Source: Chlorophyllum brunneum
Taxonomy: Eukaryota; Basidiomycota; Agaricomycetes; Agaricales; Agaricaceae
NCBI GenBank assembly: GCA_963576785.1
Contig: OY756146.1
Location: 992,001 to 1,056,000 of the forward strand
Direction: 5' to 3'
DNA length: 64,000 bases
Made by a program: the position numbers and the translations under genes. Below, piece after piece: positions 36,755 to 47,642 of this stretch. The notes beneath the pieces are model-generated. The model did no database searches and had not been told where the DNA came from. It was given only the letters and a program-made list of their open reading frames with translations. Position 1 is the first letter of the stretch, and every line of letters begins with the position of its first letter.

Positions 36755-37693
36755 CTACTTGTTGTCTTGTTCTTTGTGTAAGGCATTGACAAGCTGATGT
36801 TTGGTAGGTCCAATCATTGGAGTTCCTGACTTGCATCAACATCTGATCCAGAAGGGGGCATGGTCTTGTCCTCCCCTAAAGAGGGCTACAGTGCATTCTT
36901 GGAATGTAGTTGTGTCATTAGTCTCTGCAGTGACAGGATTGTGTACTATCTCTTCCCAGTAGTTTTCTTCGAACTGTCCTCCATCCTTGAGTGTGAGGTA
37001 AGATGGTGGCAGGTTAAATATCATTGGTTTGGATGGTGGGTCCATGTTGGGTAGTTGTATAAGGAGGTGGTCTACTTCATCTCACATATCTGGTTCCATT
37101 AAATGGTCTGGGACTGATTTGTTGATTCCCTCCATTCCTTCATCTAACCATTCTTGTTCATTGTCTTTGTGGTAGGGCAGTTTGTTGGGTAAGGTAGTGG
37201 GGGTGTATGAGTCAAGATCCATTAGTCTTTGGGCAAGTCTGTAAGTAGGGTTGTTGCTAGAATCAGTGAGGTGATTGAGTCTTTTGCCTGTCATGATTAA
37301 GGCACTTTGGATGCATCACTTTGCATTGGAGTATACCAATACATTGAGATTGGTGGCTGCTTTATCCAATAATTCCTTCATGAGTTTGTGTTTTCCAGTT
37401 GACATGGCAGCTGGGAGAGCTCTGGTAGTAATGATGAGTAAAATATGGCTTGGGGCTTTGGCTTGGATTTGGAGGTTGTTGATGGCATGGGTGATGTACA
37501 TGAGTCCTTTGGTTGTGGTAGTATAGTGTTTGATCTGGTCTTTGGTAGATCGGACATTGAGGAGGTTGTTGAGTTCTTGTTCAAACTCTGTGTTATTGGC
37601 TGGGAAGGGGATAGGTTTGTGTTTGGCATGCATGGTATGTTGTGGAGATAATTGGCAAAGTCTAGGGTACAGTGGATACAGTGTGAGGTGCAT
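36755..37693 (-). pseudogene. Gypsy B extra ORF (ORF3)
   Basis: Same 312-codon frame as in A and C (ATG at 37693, TAG at 36757-36755) even though its 3' third is the diverged segment (about 10 of 70 residues differ). Two TGA codons are shared with A and C. The third stop of A and C is an intact TGG here (QFEENYWEEIVHN). The lack of frameshift across a diverged stretch suggests it once coded for protein. Confidence 0.7.
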
Positions 37694-37730
37694 CAGGTGT
37701 AGTGATCTCTTGTAATGTGAGGTTTGTTGT

Positions 37731-40420
37731 TCATAATTGTTGCTTTTTGCCCCCCCTTTTTATAGGTTTTGTCCTCGAAATCTTGTCTAAAAATTCCTGA
37801 ACTGCCTCCTTGGTATTTTCCAGTTCTGACTCATCCTCCCATGTGTCTTCCTCAGAGGTATAACCCTTCCAGTATACTAGGAATTGATTTTGCCATCCTC
37901 TTATGTAGTATCCTTGGATCTCTTCTACCTTGTATTGTTCTTCATTGTTGATGATCTCAGGCATTGGTGGTGGTAGTGTGCACTGGCTGTCAAACTCAGG
38001 TTTCTGATAGGGGAAGAGGAGTCTGCTGTTAAACACATTGTGTATTGCCTATGTTTCAGATAATTCCAGTTGGTAACTTGTTTTGCCTATTTTTGCTTTT
38101 ATTCAGAATGGTCTATACCATTTGTGATCTAACTTCTTGGTTGATCTTGTTGTCCTAATGTTGCTGGCTTTGAGCCACACTTGTTCTTCTGGAATATACT
38201 CATGTTCTGGTTTGGTGCTGTTGTATTTCTCCATTTGCATCTGGCTGTGTTGTAGCATCTTGATCACCTCTTGTTGCATGTTTTGTAACTCCTGTATTTG
38301 TTCTGTGATTGCAAGTGCTTTGGTAACATTAGTTATATTTCCTTTCCAGGGGTATTGTCCATAAACTATTTTGAATGGCAAATATCCAGTAGCAGTGTGG
38401 ATTTTGTCATTGTATTGGAATTCTGCTATAGCTAACCATTTTTTCCAGTTGTTCTGCACATGGTTTATTATGTTTCTGAGGTATGTCTTGACTTTTTGGT
38501 TGATGCACTCTGTTTAACTGTCAGTTTGTGGGTGGTATGCCATGGATAAGTTTCATTGGGTGCCAGTTACTCGATATAGTTCTGCTATGAATTTTGATGC
38601 AAATTGTGGACCTCTGTCACTGATGATTCTGTGGAGTATTCCATGTGTTCTCCATATATCATCTCGGTAGATATCTCCTAGCTCCTTGGATGTTAAGGTG
38701 GTGTTAACTGCGCATAGTCTGATTATTTTGCTAAAACAATCAACTATGACAAGTATTGTGTTATATCCCTCTGACTCTAGTAATAGTCCTATCATGTTGA
38801 TTGATATCTCTTCCTAAGGTTCTGCTGGTGTTGGTAGAGGGTGGAGATATGTTGTCAGTCTTGTTTGGAGTATTTTGTTTTGTTGGCATATCTCACATCC
38901 TTTGATATACCATTTAATGTTGTTGTGCATTTGAGGCCACCAATAACTCTATTTAAGGAGTTCAATTATTTGGTGTTGTCCTGGGTGTCCTACGTCTGTC
39001 TTATTATGGTGTTGTTGGAGTATTTCTTGTCATATTTGGCTGTTAGGTAGAACATATATTCTTTCTTTGAACATTGGTATTCCATCTGTTTCCCATATCT
39101 CCTCTGGTCATCTCTCCTTTTCCTTCAGCCACTGTGTTTCCCTTTTTGTTTCCTTTTGTAGTCAGTGTTTCAGATCTTCTTCTCCTGAGATCTCCCAGAT
39201 TTGTTGGATCATGGTAATTGTATTATCATCGAATAAGTGGTCAGGTAGTAAGGTAATATTGGTGTTGTCTTGGGTGGTATTGGTTTTTGTTAATCTCAAT
39301 AAGACATCAGCCCTTGTGTTGGTCTTTCCAGGGATATGTTTTAGCATGTAATAATATTCTTATAGCTCCATCTGCCACCTTGCTTGTTGTCCTGTAAGTT
39401 GTTGTAGTTTTTGGAAATATTCTAGGTTCTTGTGATCTGTCCAGATTTCAAACAGTTTATCAGCATCAAGTAAGTATTGTCTCTAGGTTTTGATTGCTTC
39501 TCGGATGGCTAGTAATTCTTTGTCATAGATCTGATAGTTTCATTCTGCAGGTGTCATCATTCTTGAGTGGAATACAATTGGGTACCAATGTTCTTTCTGT
39601 TTCTGTGATAGTACCACTCCTACTCCATAGCCTGATGCGTCTACTTCTACTCTGTATTGTCCCTTGTTTTGTGGCATTGCTAGTACTGGCTTACTTGTGA
39701 CTTTTTCCTTGATCTTTTCAAAGGCTTGGTGTTGTCATTCTGTCCATACCCATTGTGTATCTTTCTTCTTCAACTTGTGTAAAGGGGCTGCTATGTTGCT
39801 GAAGTCATGTATGAATTGTCGGTAGAAGTTTGTGAAGCTTAGGAATTTTTCGACGTCCTTCAGGAATTTGGGTGTTGGCCACTCTTTTACCACTTTCACC
39901 TTCTCCTCCTCCATTTTAACACTACCTTGTCCAACCACAAATCCCAATATTAGTATCTCCTTTGTGTCAAATAAATACTTTGACCTTTTGAAATATAGCT
40001 GGTGTTTTGCTGCAATATCAAGAAATCATTTTGTCCTGTCTTCCAGTTCCTGTTGTGTGGTTCCTAGGATGACAAAGCCATCCATGTAGTTGACAACTGC
40101 TCCTTCGTGTAGCATTTCTCGGAATACCATGTTCATCATCCTTTGGAATGTTGCTGGCAAGTTACTCATTCCGAAAATCATGACTGTTGGTTCAAATAAT
40201 CCATTGTTTGTTACAAATGCTACTTTCCATTCATTGCCTTCCCTAATCCTGATGCTGTTGTATCCCCAAATGATGTTAAGTTTGTTGAAGACTTTTGTAC
40301 TCTTGAGTCAGTCAATAACTTTGCTTATGAGCAGAAGTAGTGTCTTGTCTTTGATTGTGTGTTTGTTTACTGTTGGTCTTGGAGCTCTTGGTCTTCTCAG
40401 TGTTCTTGATGAGCTACTGC
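37731..40420 (-). pseudogene. Gypsy B pol remnant: RT, RNase H, integrase, chromodomain
   Basis: Joined to the leader by a deletion of about 2 kb. RT text matches C, with the catalytic motif YMDG in place of YMDD (near 40075). RNase H piece TKADVLLRL-like near 39300 (ADVLLRLTKTNTTQDNTN). Integrase near 38790-38460 (IVDCFSKIIRLCAVNTTLTS). The chromodomain at about 37940-37770 equals that of A and C. Many stops. Confidence 0.87.
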
Positions 40421-40825
40421 TGCTCATATACTGTTGTCCTGGTTGGAGGCTATTATTCCAAGCCCAGCTACAAATAGTGGCACCTCTCTTGCAAGGTGAG
40501 TCAAATGACACTTTACCAAATGTTATGACCTTAGTCTAGGACTCAGGTTGCAAGTCTTTGGATAAAGACAAGGAAGTAGAGAGAAGAGAAAGGGATAATA
40601 CGATTGGTAAAGTATAAGGAATACACCAAGTATTACTACACTTTATATACTAGTGGTGAGTGCTAATAATAAAGGAACAGAGTAAGGGAGTCATAGAGGA
40701 CAAGTAGAATGAGTCAGTAAGAGTATAGCCTTAAGGGATAAAACAAGGAATAAAGCAGATACATAGGAATACTGAGTATGACGGGCACATAATAGGAATG
40801 TACTATCTATCTATAGTTCATAACA

Positions 40826-41157
40826 ATAGTCCCTAAGAATATCCTTTGGGTGTCAGCAGTTGCTGTAGATATTTTCTTCTCTTTGTGGAACCTGAAGGGT
40901 GGTTTGATCACAAAGTTTTCTTGGTGCTTCAATGTCTGGATAGAGTATGAAAATTCTTTCCAGAATGGGCATGAGAGCCCAGTCATCAACATGTGGATTA
41001 GATGCAGGTGCAGTCTCCTCAACATTATCCTCTACCTCAACTCCTCCTAGAGGCTGAGATGGCATAGGTGGAAAGGGAGGTGGAGTTAGATCCTTGTAGG
41101 ATAATCCTAGAGAAGATCCTCTAGGAGAGGAAAAAGGCAGAGATGATAGAGTTTGCT
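40826..41157 (-). pseudogene. Copia D linker fragment left of the RT
   Basis: Minus-strand Copia sequence aligning to 35880-36200 of Copia E (proline-rich linker, PDIEAPRKL). It begins with ATAGT, the reverse of ACTAT at 19688-19692 where Copia D continues. At 41157 it is cut by the left end of element F. So this is the piece of Copia D just upstream of the RT now at 19.7 kb. Confidence 0.82.
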
Positions 41158-43150
41158 TGTTATGTCCAAACCTTGAACCTATGCTAGAGGCTATGACAAG
41201 TTCCCAGAAGCTATACAGTTAGTACCACCACCACAATCCAATAATGCCATTATTGACTCCCTTCTCCATCTTGTCTGGAAATATGTGCCATACTTGTATG
41301 TATGTGACATCAATGGACTCTACTTATGCACCATCAAGAACAACCTCTACAGCACTTGGAACAACAGTTGAAAAGCACAACCTACCACTGAGGAGATAAT
41401 ACAGTACACCCATCTCTACATATATACCTGCAGTCTAGTACTCAAAGCACTTATTCACTAACAAGTTGCCAATAGAATCTATTGTATAGAGATGTGACTG
41501 AAAAACCCATCACCAGATAATGAGTCCACTATACCCAGTAGTAACAGTGACAACTCTCCCCATCTACTATTATGATCTACTTAAGCCTTTATCAAGTCAT
41601 CTGAGTCTTACCTCTCCAAAGAACCAATTACATTGATATCATCCTTATCATCCGACTCCAATCAACCTATGGATACAGTTCTTTTATCACTGCCATTGTC
41701 ACCATTGTCATCATCATCCACTATCTTGTCCTACATATCTTGTAACTGTAGCTATTCCAATGAATTTTTATCTCTGTTATCTGAGATCTCCAAGAATGAG
41801 TAAGCACTTATCCATTTCATCTTCATCAGTTTCACTTTGCTCTATGTTTAGTTGTTTCACCTTTATTAGTTTCATGCCTATCTTTAGTAGCATTTCATTG
41901 TGTGTTTCATATCTATCAGTTTCATATTGTGAAACTTGTTTCAGTTTTGTTATCTATACTCTATAGTATTTATAGAAAAGAAGTAGTTAGTATAAATAGC
42001 CAACTGTATTAGGAAGTCAAAGCTTAAGCTTTGACCTTCTACAGGGATAGCCTTCTTGATCGTCCAAGAAGAGTTTTCATTGACAGTTGCTGTCAATCAA
42101 TAGAAGATTGCTTAACTACTTATTCTCTACTTGCCCTCATCACTCAGAGCTATGAGATAAATGGGATTCCCATTTTTTGGTTAAGTAACAATAGTTTGAT
42201 AATGTTTGCTTATCCAGTTACTTGGCTGAGATAGGTATTAAGGCCATACCCTAGAGGTCATATCCTCTTTGATTGCCCTTAGTAGCTGGATCCATAACAA
42301 TAGATCAAATTTTCCACTGAGTCATTCCAGCATAGGGAACAAGAACTCCAGTGTTATCTGTATTATTGCCATTATTGCTGAACAAGGATAATATCTTCCT
42401 ACATTATTGCTATTGTCACTGTTACAGGAAGCCAAAAAGAGTTGTATACAGCACCTATCTGCTACATAGGAGTATAACTCACTATCAGTCATATAGAACC
42501 CACACTGCCCTTGCCAGTACCTAGAGTATCCCTCAAGTTAGTAGGGTTAAGCACAAAGACCCACTCATAGAACATATGCTATTGACTAACTTTATGGTTT
42601 TCTCCTTGAGAAAAAGAGAAACTTGCCTACCATGCATCCCACCTCTGGATTCCCATCGAGAAGTACTCCAGTTGAAAGAAGACCCAGAAGAAATAGAAGG
42701 TCACAACTACTAGGCTACAGAAAAGCCATCTGTAGAAAAGTTAAACCAAGTAGCTGCTGACTAGTCAACCAGATGATACTAGCAACCATGAAGACACATC
42801 ATGCCTTGTCACTGTAACACCAGTAATGGATTCTCTCAAAAAGTAAGAGCACTCAGTAGAGGATGCCCTCAAAACCTGTTGTGTATTCCCAGGAAGTATA
42901 GAAAAAAGTTACAAATAATTGTCAGTAAGATAAAGGTACAACTCAGTCAAGATTGAATGAGTCCAATGTCATGCAAAGCAAAAGGAAACTACTCTACCTG
43001 TACCTCCAGTCTATAGGACTAGATCACAATCCAAGGCTGCAGAGTCTTACAGTGTTGAGCCTACTCAACAAAGCTTCCAGCAAAACCCAGAACCAATTCA
43101 ATATTCCCCACCAGTCTCTATCCAACAGTTCACCTCAACCACTTCCCAAC
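41158..43150 (+). mobile_element. Left part of Gypsy element F (putative long LTR plus leader)
   Basis: Starts TGTTATGTCC where Copia D breaks off. A matching CCATAACA ends at 42299, so 41158-42299 may be a 1.14-kb LTR. Inside are a partly open frame (41170-41810, no family recognised), a cluster of TTTCA words (41815-41943), TATAAATAG near 41993, and a perfect 20-bp palindrome GTCAAAGCTTAAGCTTTGAC at 42017-42036. From 42300 to 43150 is leader-like DNA without a clear gene. Gypsy C inserts at 43151. Positions 41498-43383 recur exactly at 43584-45469. Confidence 0.5.
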
Positions 43151-43383
43151 TGTTATGAACTATAGATAGATAGTACATTCCTATTATGTGCCCGTCATAC
43201 TCAGTATTCCTATGTATCTGCTTTATTCCTTGTTTTATCCCTTAAGGCTATACTCTTACTGACTCATTCTACTTGTCCTCTATGACTCCCTTACTCTGTT
43301 CCTTTATTATTAGCACTCACCACTAGTATATAAAGTGTAGTAATACTTGGTGTATTCCTTATACTTTACCAATCGTATTATCC
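43151..43383 (+). repeat. Partial Gypsy C 5' LTR at the left contig end
   Basis: First 233 bp of a Gypsy LTR (TGTTATGAAC onward), identical to 45237-45469, then lost in the N run. Likely the same LTR seen twice. Confidence 0.85.
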
Positions 43384-43583
43384 NNNNNNNNNNNNNNNNN
43401 NNNNNNNNNNNNNNNNNNNNNNNNNNNNNNNNNNNNNNNNNNNNNNNNNNNNNNNNNNNNNNNNNNNNNNNNNNNNNNNNNNNNNNNNNNNNNNNNNNNN
43501 NNNNNNNNNNNNNNNNNNNNNNNNNNNNNNNNNNNNNNNNNNNNNNNNNNNNNNNNNNNNNNNNNNNNNNNNNNNNNNNNNNN
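43384..43583. other. Assembly gap, exactly 200 N
   Basis: A round-number run of N, so probably a scaffold gap of nominal size. The sequence ending before it and the sequence starting after it are copies of each other. Confidence 0.98.
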
Positions 43584-45236
43584 CTGAAAAACCCATCACC
43601 AGATAATGAGTCCACTATACCCAGTAGTAACAGTGACAACTCTCCCCATCTACTATTATGATCTACTTAAGCCTTTATCAAGTCATCTGAGTCTTACCTC
43701 TCCAAAGAACCAATTACATTGATATCATCCTTATCATCCGACTCCAATCAACCTATGGATACAGTTCTTTTATCACTGCCATTGTCACCATTGTCATCAT
43801 CATCCACTATCTTGTCCTACATATCTTGTAACTGTAGCTATTCCAATGAATTTTTATCTCTGTTATCTGAGATCTCCAAGAATGAGTAAGCACTTATCCA
43901 TTTCATCTTCATCAGTTTCACTTTGCTCTATGTTTAGTTGTTTCACCTTTATTAGTTTCATGCCTATCTTTAGTAGCATTTCATTGTGTGTTTCATATCT
44001 ATCAGTTTCATATTGTGAAACTTGTTTCAGTTTTGTTATCTATACTCTATAGTATTTATAGAAAAGAAGTAGTTAGTATAAATAGCCAACTGTATTAGGA
44101 AGTCAAAGCTTAAGCTTTGACCTTCTACAGGGATAGCCTTCTTGATCGTCCAAGAAGAGTTTTCATTGACAGTTGCTGTCAATCAATAGAAGATTGCTTA
44201 ACTACTTATTCTCTACTTGCCCTCATCACTCAGAGCTATGAGATAAATGGGATTCCCATTTTTTGGTTAAGTAACAATAGTTTGATAATGTTTGCTTATC
44301 CAGTTACTTGGCTGAGATAGGTATTAAGGCCATACCCTAGAGGTCATATCCTCTTTGATTGCCCTTAGTAGCTGGATCCATAACAATAGATCAAATTTTC
44401 CACTGAGTCATTCCAGCATAGGGAACAAGAACTCCAGTGTTATCTGTATTATTGCCATTATTGCTGAACAAGGATAATATCTTCCTACATTATTGCTATT
44501 GTCACTGTTACAGGAAGCCAAAAAGAGTTGTATACAGCACCTATCTGCTACATAGGAGTATAACTCACTATCAGTCATATAGAACCCACACTGCCCTTGC
44601 CAGTACCTAGAGTATCCCTCAAGTTAGTAGGGTTAAGCACAAAGACCCACTCATAGAACATATGCTATTGACTAACTTTATGGTTTTCTCCTTGAGAAAA
44701 AGAGAAACTTGCCTACCATGCATCCCACCTCTGGATTCCCATCGAGAAGTACTCCAGTTGAAAGAAGACCCAGAAGAAATAGAAGGTCACAACTACTAGG
44801 CTACAGAAAAGCCATCTGTAGAAAAGTTAAACCAAGTAGCTGCTGACTAGTCAACCAGATGATACTAGCAACCATGAAGACACATCATGCCTTGTCACTG
44901 TAACACCAGTAATGGATTCTCTCAAAAAGTAAGAGCACTCAGTAGAGGATGCCCTCAAAACCTGTTGTGTATTCCCAGGAAGTATAGAAAAAAGTTACAA
45001 ATAATTGTCAGTAAGATAAAGGTACAACTCAGTCAAGATTGAATGAGTCCAATGTCATGCAAAGCAAAAGGAAACTACTCTACCTGTACCTCCAGTCTAT
45101 AGGACTAGATCACAATCCAAGGCTGCAGAGTCTTACAGTGTTGAGCCTACTCAACAAAGCTTCCAGCAAAACCCAGAACCAATTCAATATTCCCCACCAG
45201 TCTCTATCCAACAGTTCACCTCAACCACTTCCCAAC
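43584..45236 (+). repeat. Second copy of the element F left part
   Basis: Identical to 41498-43150 at an offset of 2,086. Carries the same TTTCA cluster (43901-44029), TATA-like box, palindrome (44103-44122) and short frames. Ends in CCAAC (45232-45236), the target duplication of Gypsy C. In element order it is contiguous with 56469 onward. Confidence 0.9.
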
Positions 45237-45694
45237 TGTTATGAACTATAGATAGATAGTACATTCCTATTATGTGCCCGTCATACTCAGTATTCCTATG
45301 TATCTGCTTTATTCCTTGTTTTATCCCTTAAGGCTATACTCTTACTGACTCATTCTACTTGTCCTCTATGACTCCCTTACTCTGTTCCTTTATTATTAGC
45401 ACTCACCACTAGTATATAAAGTGTAGTAATACTTGGTGTATTCCTTATACTTTACCAATCGTATTATCCCTTTCTCTTCTCTCTACTTCCTTGTCTTTAT
45501 CCAAAGACTTGCAACCTGAGTCCTAGACTAAGGTCATAACATTTGGTAAAGTGTCATTTGACTCACCTTGCAAGAGAGGTGCCACTATTTGTAGCTGGGC
45601 TTGGAATAATAGCCTCCAACCAGGACAACAGTATATGAGCAGCAGTAGCTCATCAAGAACACTGAGAAGACCAAGAGCTCCAAGACCAACAGTA

Positions 45695-47519
45695 AACAAA
45701 CACACAATCAAAGACAAGACACTACTTCTGCTCATAAGCAAAGTTATTGACTGACTCAAGAGTACAAAAGTCTTCAACAAACTTAACATCATTTGGGGAT
45801 ACAACAGCATCAGGATTAGGGAAGGCAATGAATGGAAAGCAGCATTTGTAACAAACAATGGATTATTTGAACCAACAGTCATGATTTTCGGAATGAGTAA
45901 CTTGCCAGCAACATTCCAAAGGATGATGAACATGGTATTCCGAGAAATGCTACACGAAGGAGCAGTTGTCAACTACATGGATGGCTTTGTCATCCTAGGA
46001 ACCACACAACAGGAACTGGAAGACAGGACAAAATGATTTCTTGATATTGCAGCAAAACACCAGCTATATTTCAAAAGGTCAAAGTATTTATTTGACACAA
46101 AGGAGATACTAATATTGGGATTTGTGGTTGGACAAGGTAGTGTTAAAATGGAGGAGGAGAAGGTGAAAGTGGTAAAAGAGTGGCCAACACCCAAATTCCT
46201 GAAGGACGTCGAAAAATTCCTAAGCTTCACAAACTTCTACCGACAATTCATACATGACTTCAGCAACATAGCAGCCCCTTTACACAAGTTGAAGAAGAAA
46301 GATACACAATGGGTATGGACAGAATGACAACACCAAGCCTTTGAAAAGATCAAGGAAAAAGTCACAAGTAAGCCAGTACTAGCAATGCCACAAAACAAGG
46401 GACAATACAGAGTAGAAGTAGACGCATCAGGCTATGGAGTAGGAGTGGTACTATCACAGAAACAGAAAGAACATTGGTACCCAATTGTATTCCACTCAAG
46501 AATGATGACACCTGCAGAATGAAACTATCAGATCTATGACAAAGAATTACTAGCCATCCGAGAAGCAATCAAAACCTAGAGACAATACTTACTTGATGCT
46601 GATAAACTGTTTGAAATCTGGACAGATCACAAGAACCTAGAATATTTCCAAAAACTACAACAACTTACAGGACAACAAGCAAGGTGGCAGATGGAGCTAT
46701 AAGAATATTATTACATGCTAAAACATATCCCTGGAAAGACCAACACAAGGGCTGATGTCTTATTGAGATTAACAAAAACCAATACCACCCAAGACAACAC
46801 CAATATTACCTTACTACCTGACCACTTATTCGATGATAATACAATTACCATGATCCAACAAATCTGGGAGATCTCAGGAGAAGAAGATCTGAAACACTGA
46901 CTACAAAAGGAAACAAAAAGGGAAACACAGTGGCTGAAGGAAAAGGAGAGATGACCAGAGGAGATATGGGAAACAGATGGAATACCAATGTTCAAAGAAA
47001 GAATATATGTTCTACCTAACAGCCAAATATGACAAGAAATACTCCAACAACACCATAATAAGACAGACGTAGGACACCCAGGACAACACCAAATAATTGA
47101 ACTCCTTAAATAGAGTTATTGGTGGCCTCAAATGCACAACAACATTAAATGGTATATCAAAGGATGTGAGATATGCCAACAAAACAAAATACTCCAAACA
47201 AGACTGACAACATATCTCCACCCTCTACCAACACCAGCAGAACCTTAGGAAGAGATATCAATCAACATGATAGGACTATTACTAGAGTCAGAGGGATATA
47301 ACACAATACTTGTCATAGTTGATTGTTTTAGCAAAATAATCAGACTATGCGCAGTTAACACCACCTTAACATCCAAGGAGCTAGGAGATATCTACCGAGA
47401 TGATATATGGAGAACACATGGAATACTCCACAGAATCATCAGTGACAGAGGTCCACAATTTGCATCAAAATTCATAGCAGAACTATATCGAGTAACTGGC
47501 ACCCAATGAAACTTATCCA
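45695..47519 (+). pseudogene. Gypsy C pol remnant, RT to integrase
   Basis: RT starts at the deletion junction (KDKTLLLLISKVID). Catalytic motif is YMDG near 45977, as in B. RNase H has DKELLAIREAIKT near 46540. The integrase core IDCF-like part reads TILVIVDCFSKIIRLCAVNT near 47310 and IISDRGPQFASKFIAELYRV near 47438. Stops and frame breaks are frequent. Continues after L3 at 54318. Confidence 0.87.
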
Positions 47520-47642
47520 CATCCCTTCTTTGACTTGTACCACCACCATCAATTTACAAAAGTCGATTATATGGTATAAGTCTACAGTACCCGGATATAT
47601 TTCATGCCTTTGCTATGTTCCAATCTCTCTCCGAGAGAGACC

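Larger units (their letters stand above)
36413..40825 (-). mobile_element. Gypsy B: internally deleted chromodomain Gypsy, inverted relative to A
   Basis: 5' LTR at 40521-40825 and 3' LTR at 36413-36711; the outer 3' end has lost about 7 bp between two TATG words. It lacks gag, protease and the RT N-terminus through the same internal deletion as Gypsy C. From about 37.14 kb to the 5' end it is almost identical to C. From 36.4 to 37.1 kb it is clearly diverged. Flanks are ATAGT on the right (40826-40830) and GTATG on the left, which pair with the flanks of A and not with each other. Confidence 0.92.

Noticed and set aside
40090..40539. 149-codon frame that recurs at 45523-45972 on the other strand
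   Set aside because: It is antisense to the RT remnant of Gypsy B and C. The recurrence reflects the shared element, not a gene.
43310..43661. Open frames crossing the N run
   Set aside because: Artifacts of translating N; they have no readable sequence.
41498..45469. True tandem duplication of the element F left part
   Set aside because: Exact identity, abrupt ends at the gap and only one Gypsy C duplication favour an unmerged overlap. Kept as a finding about assembly.
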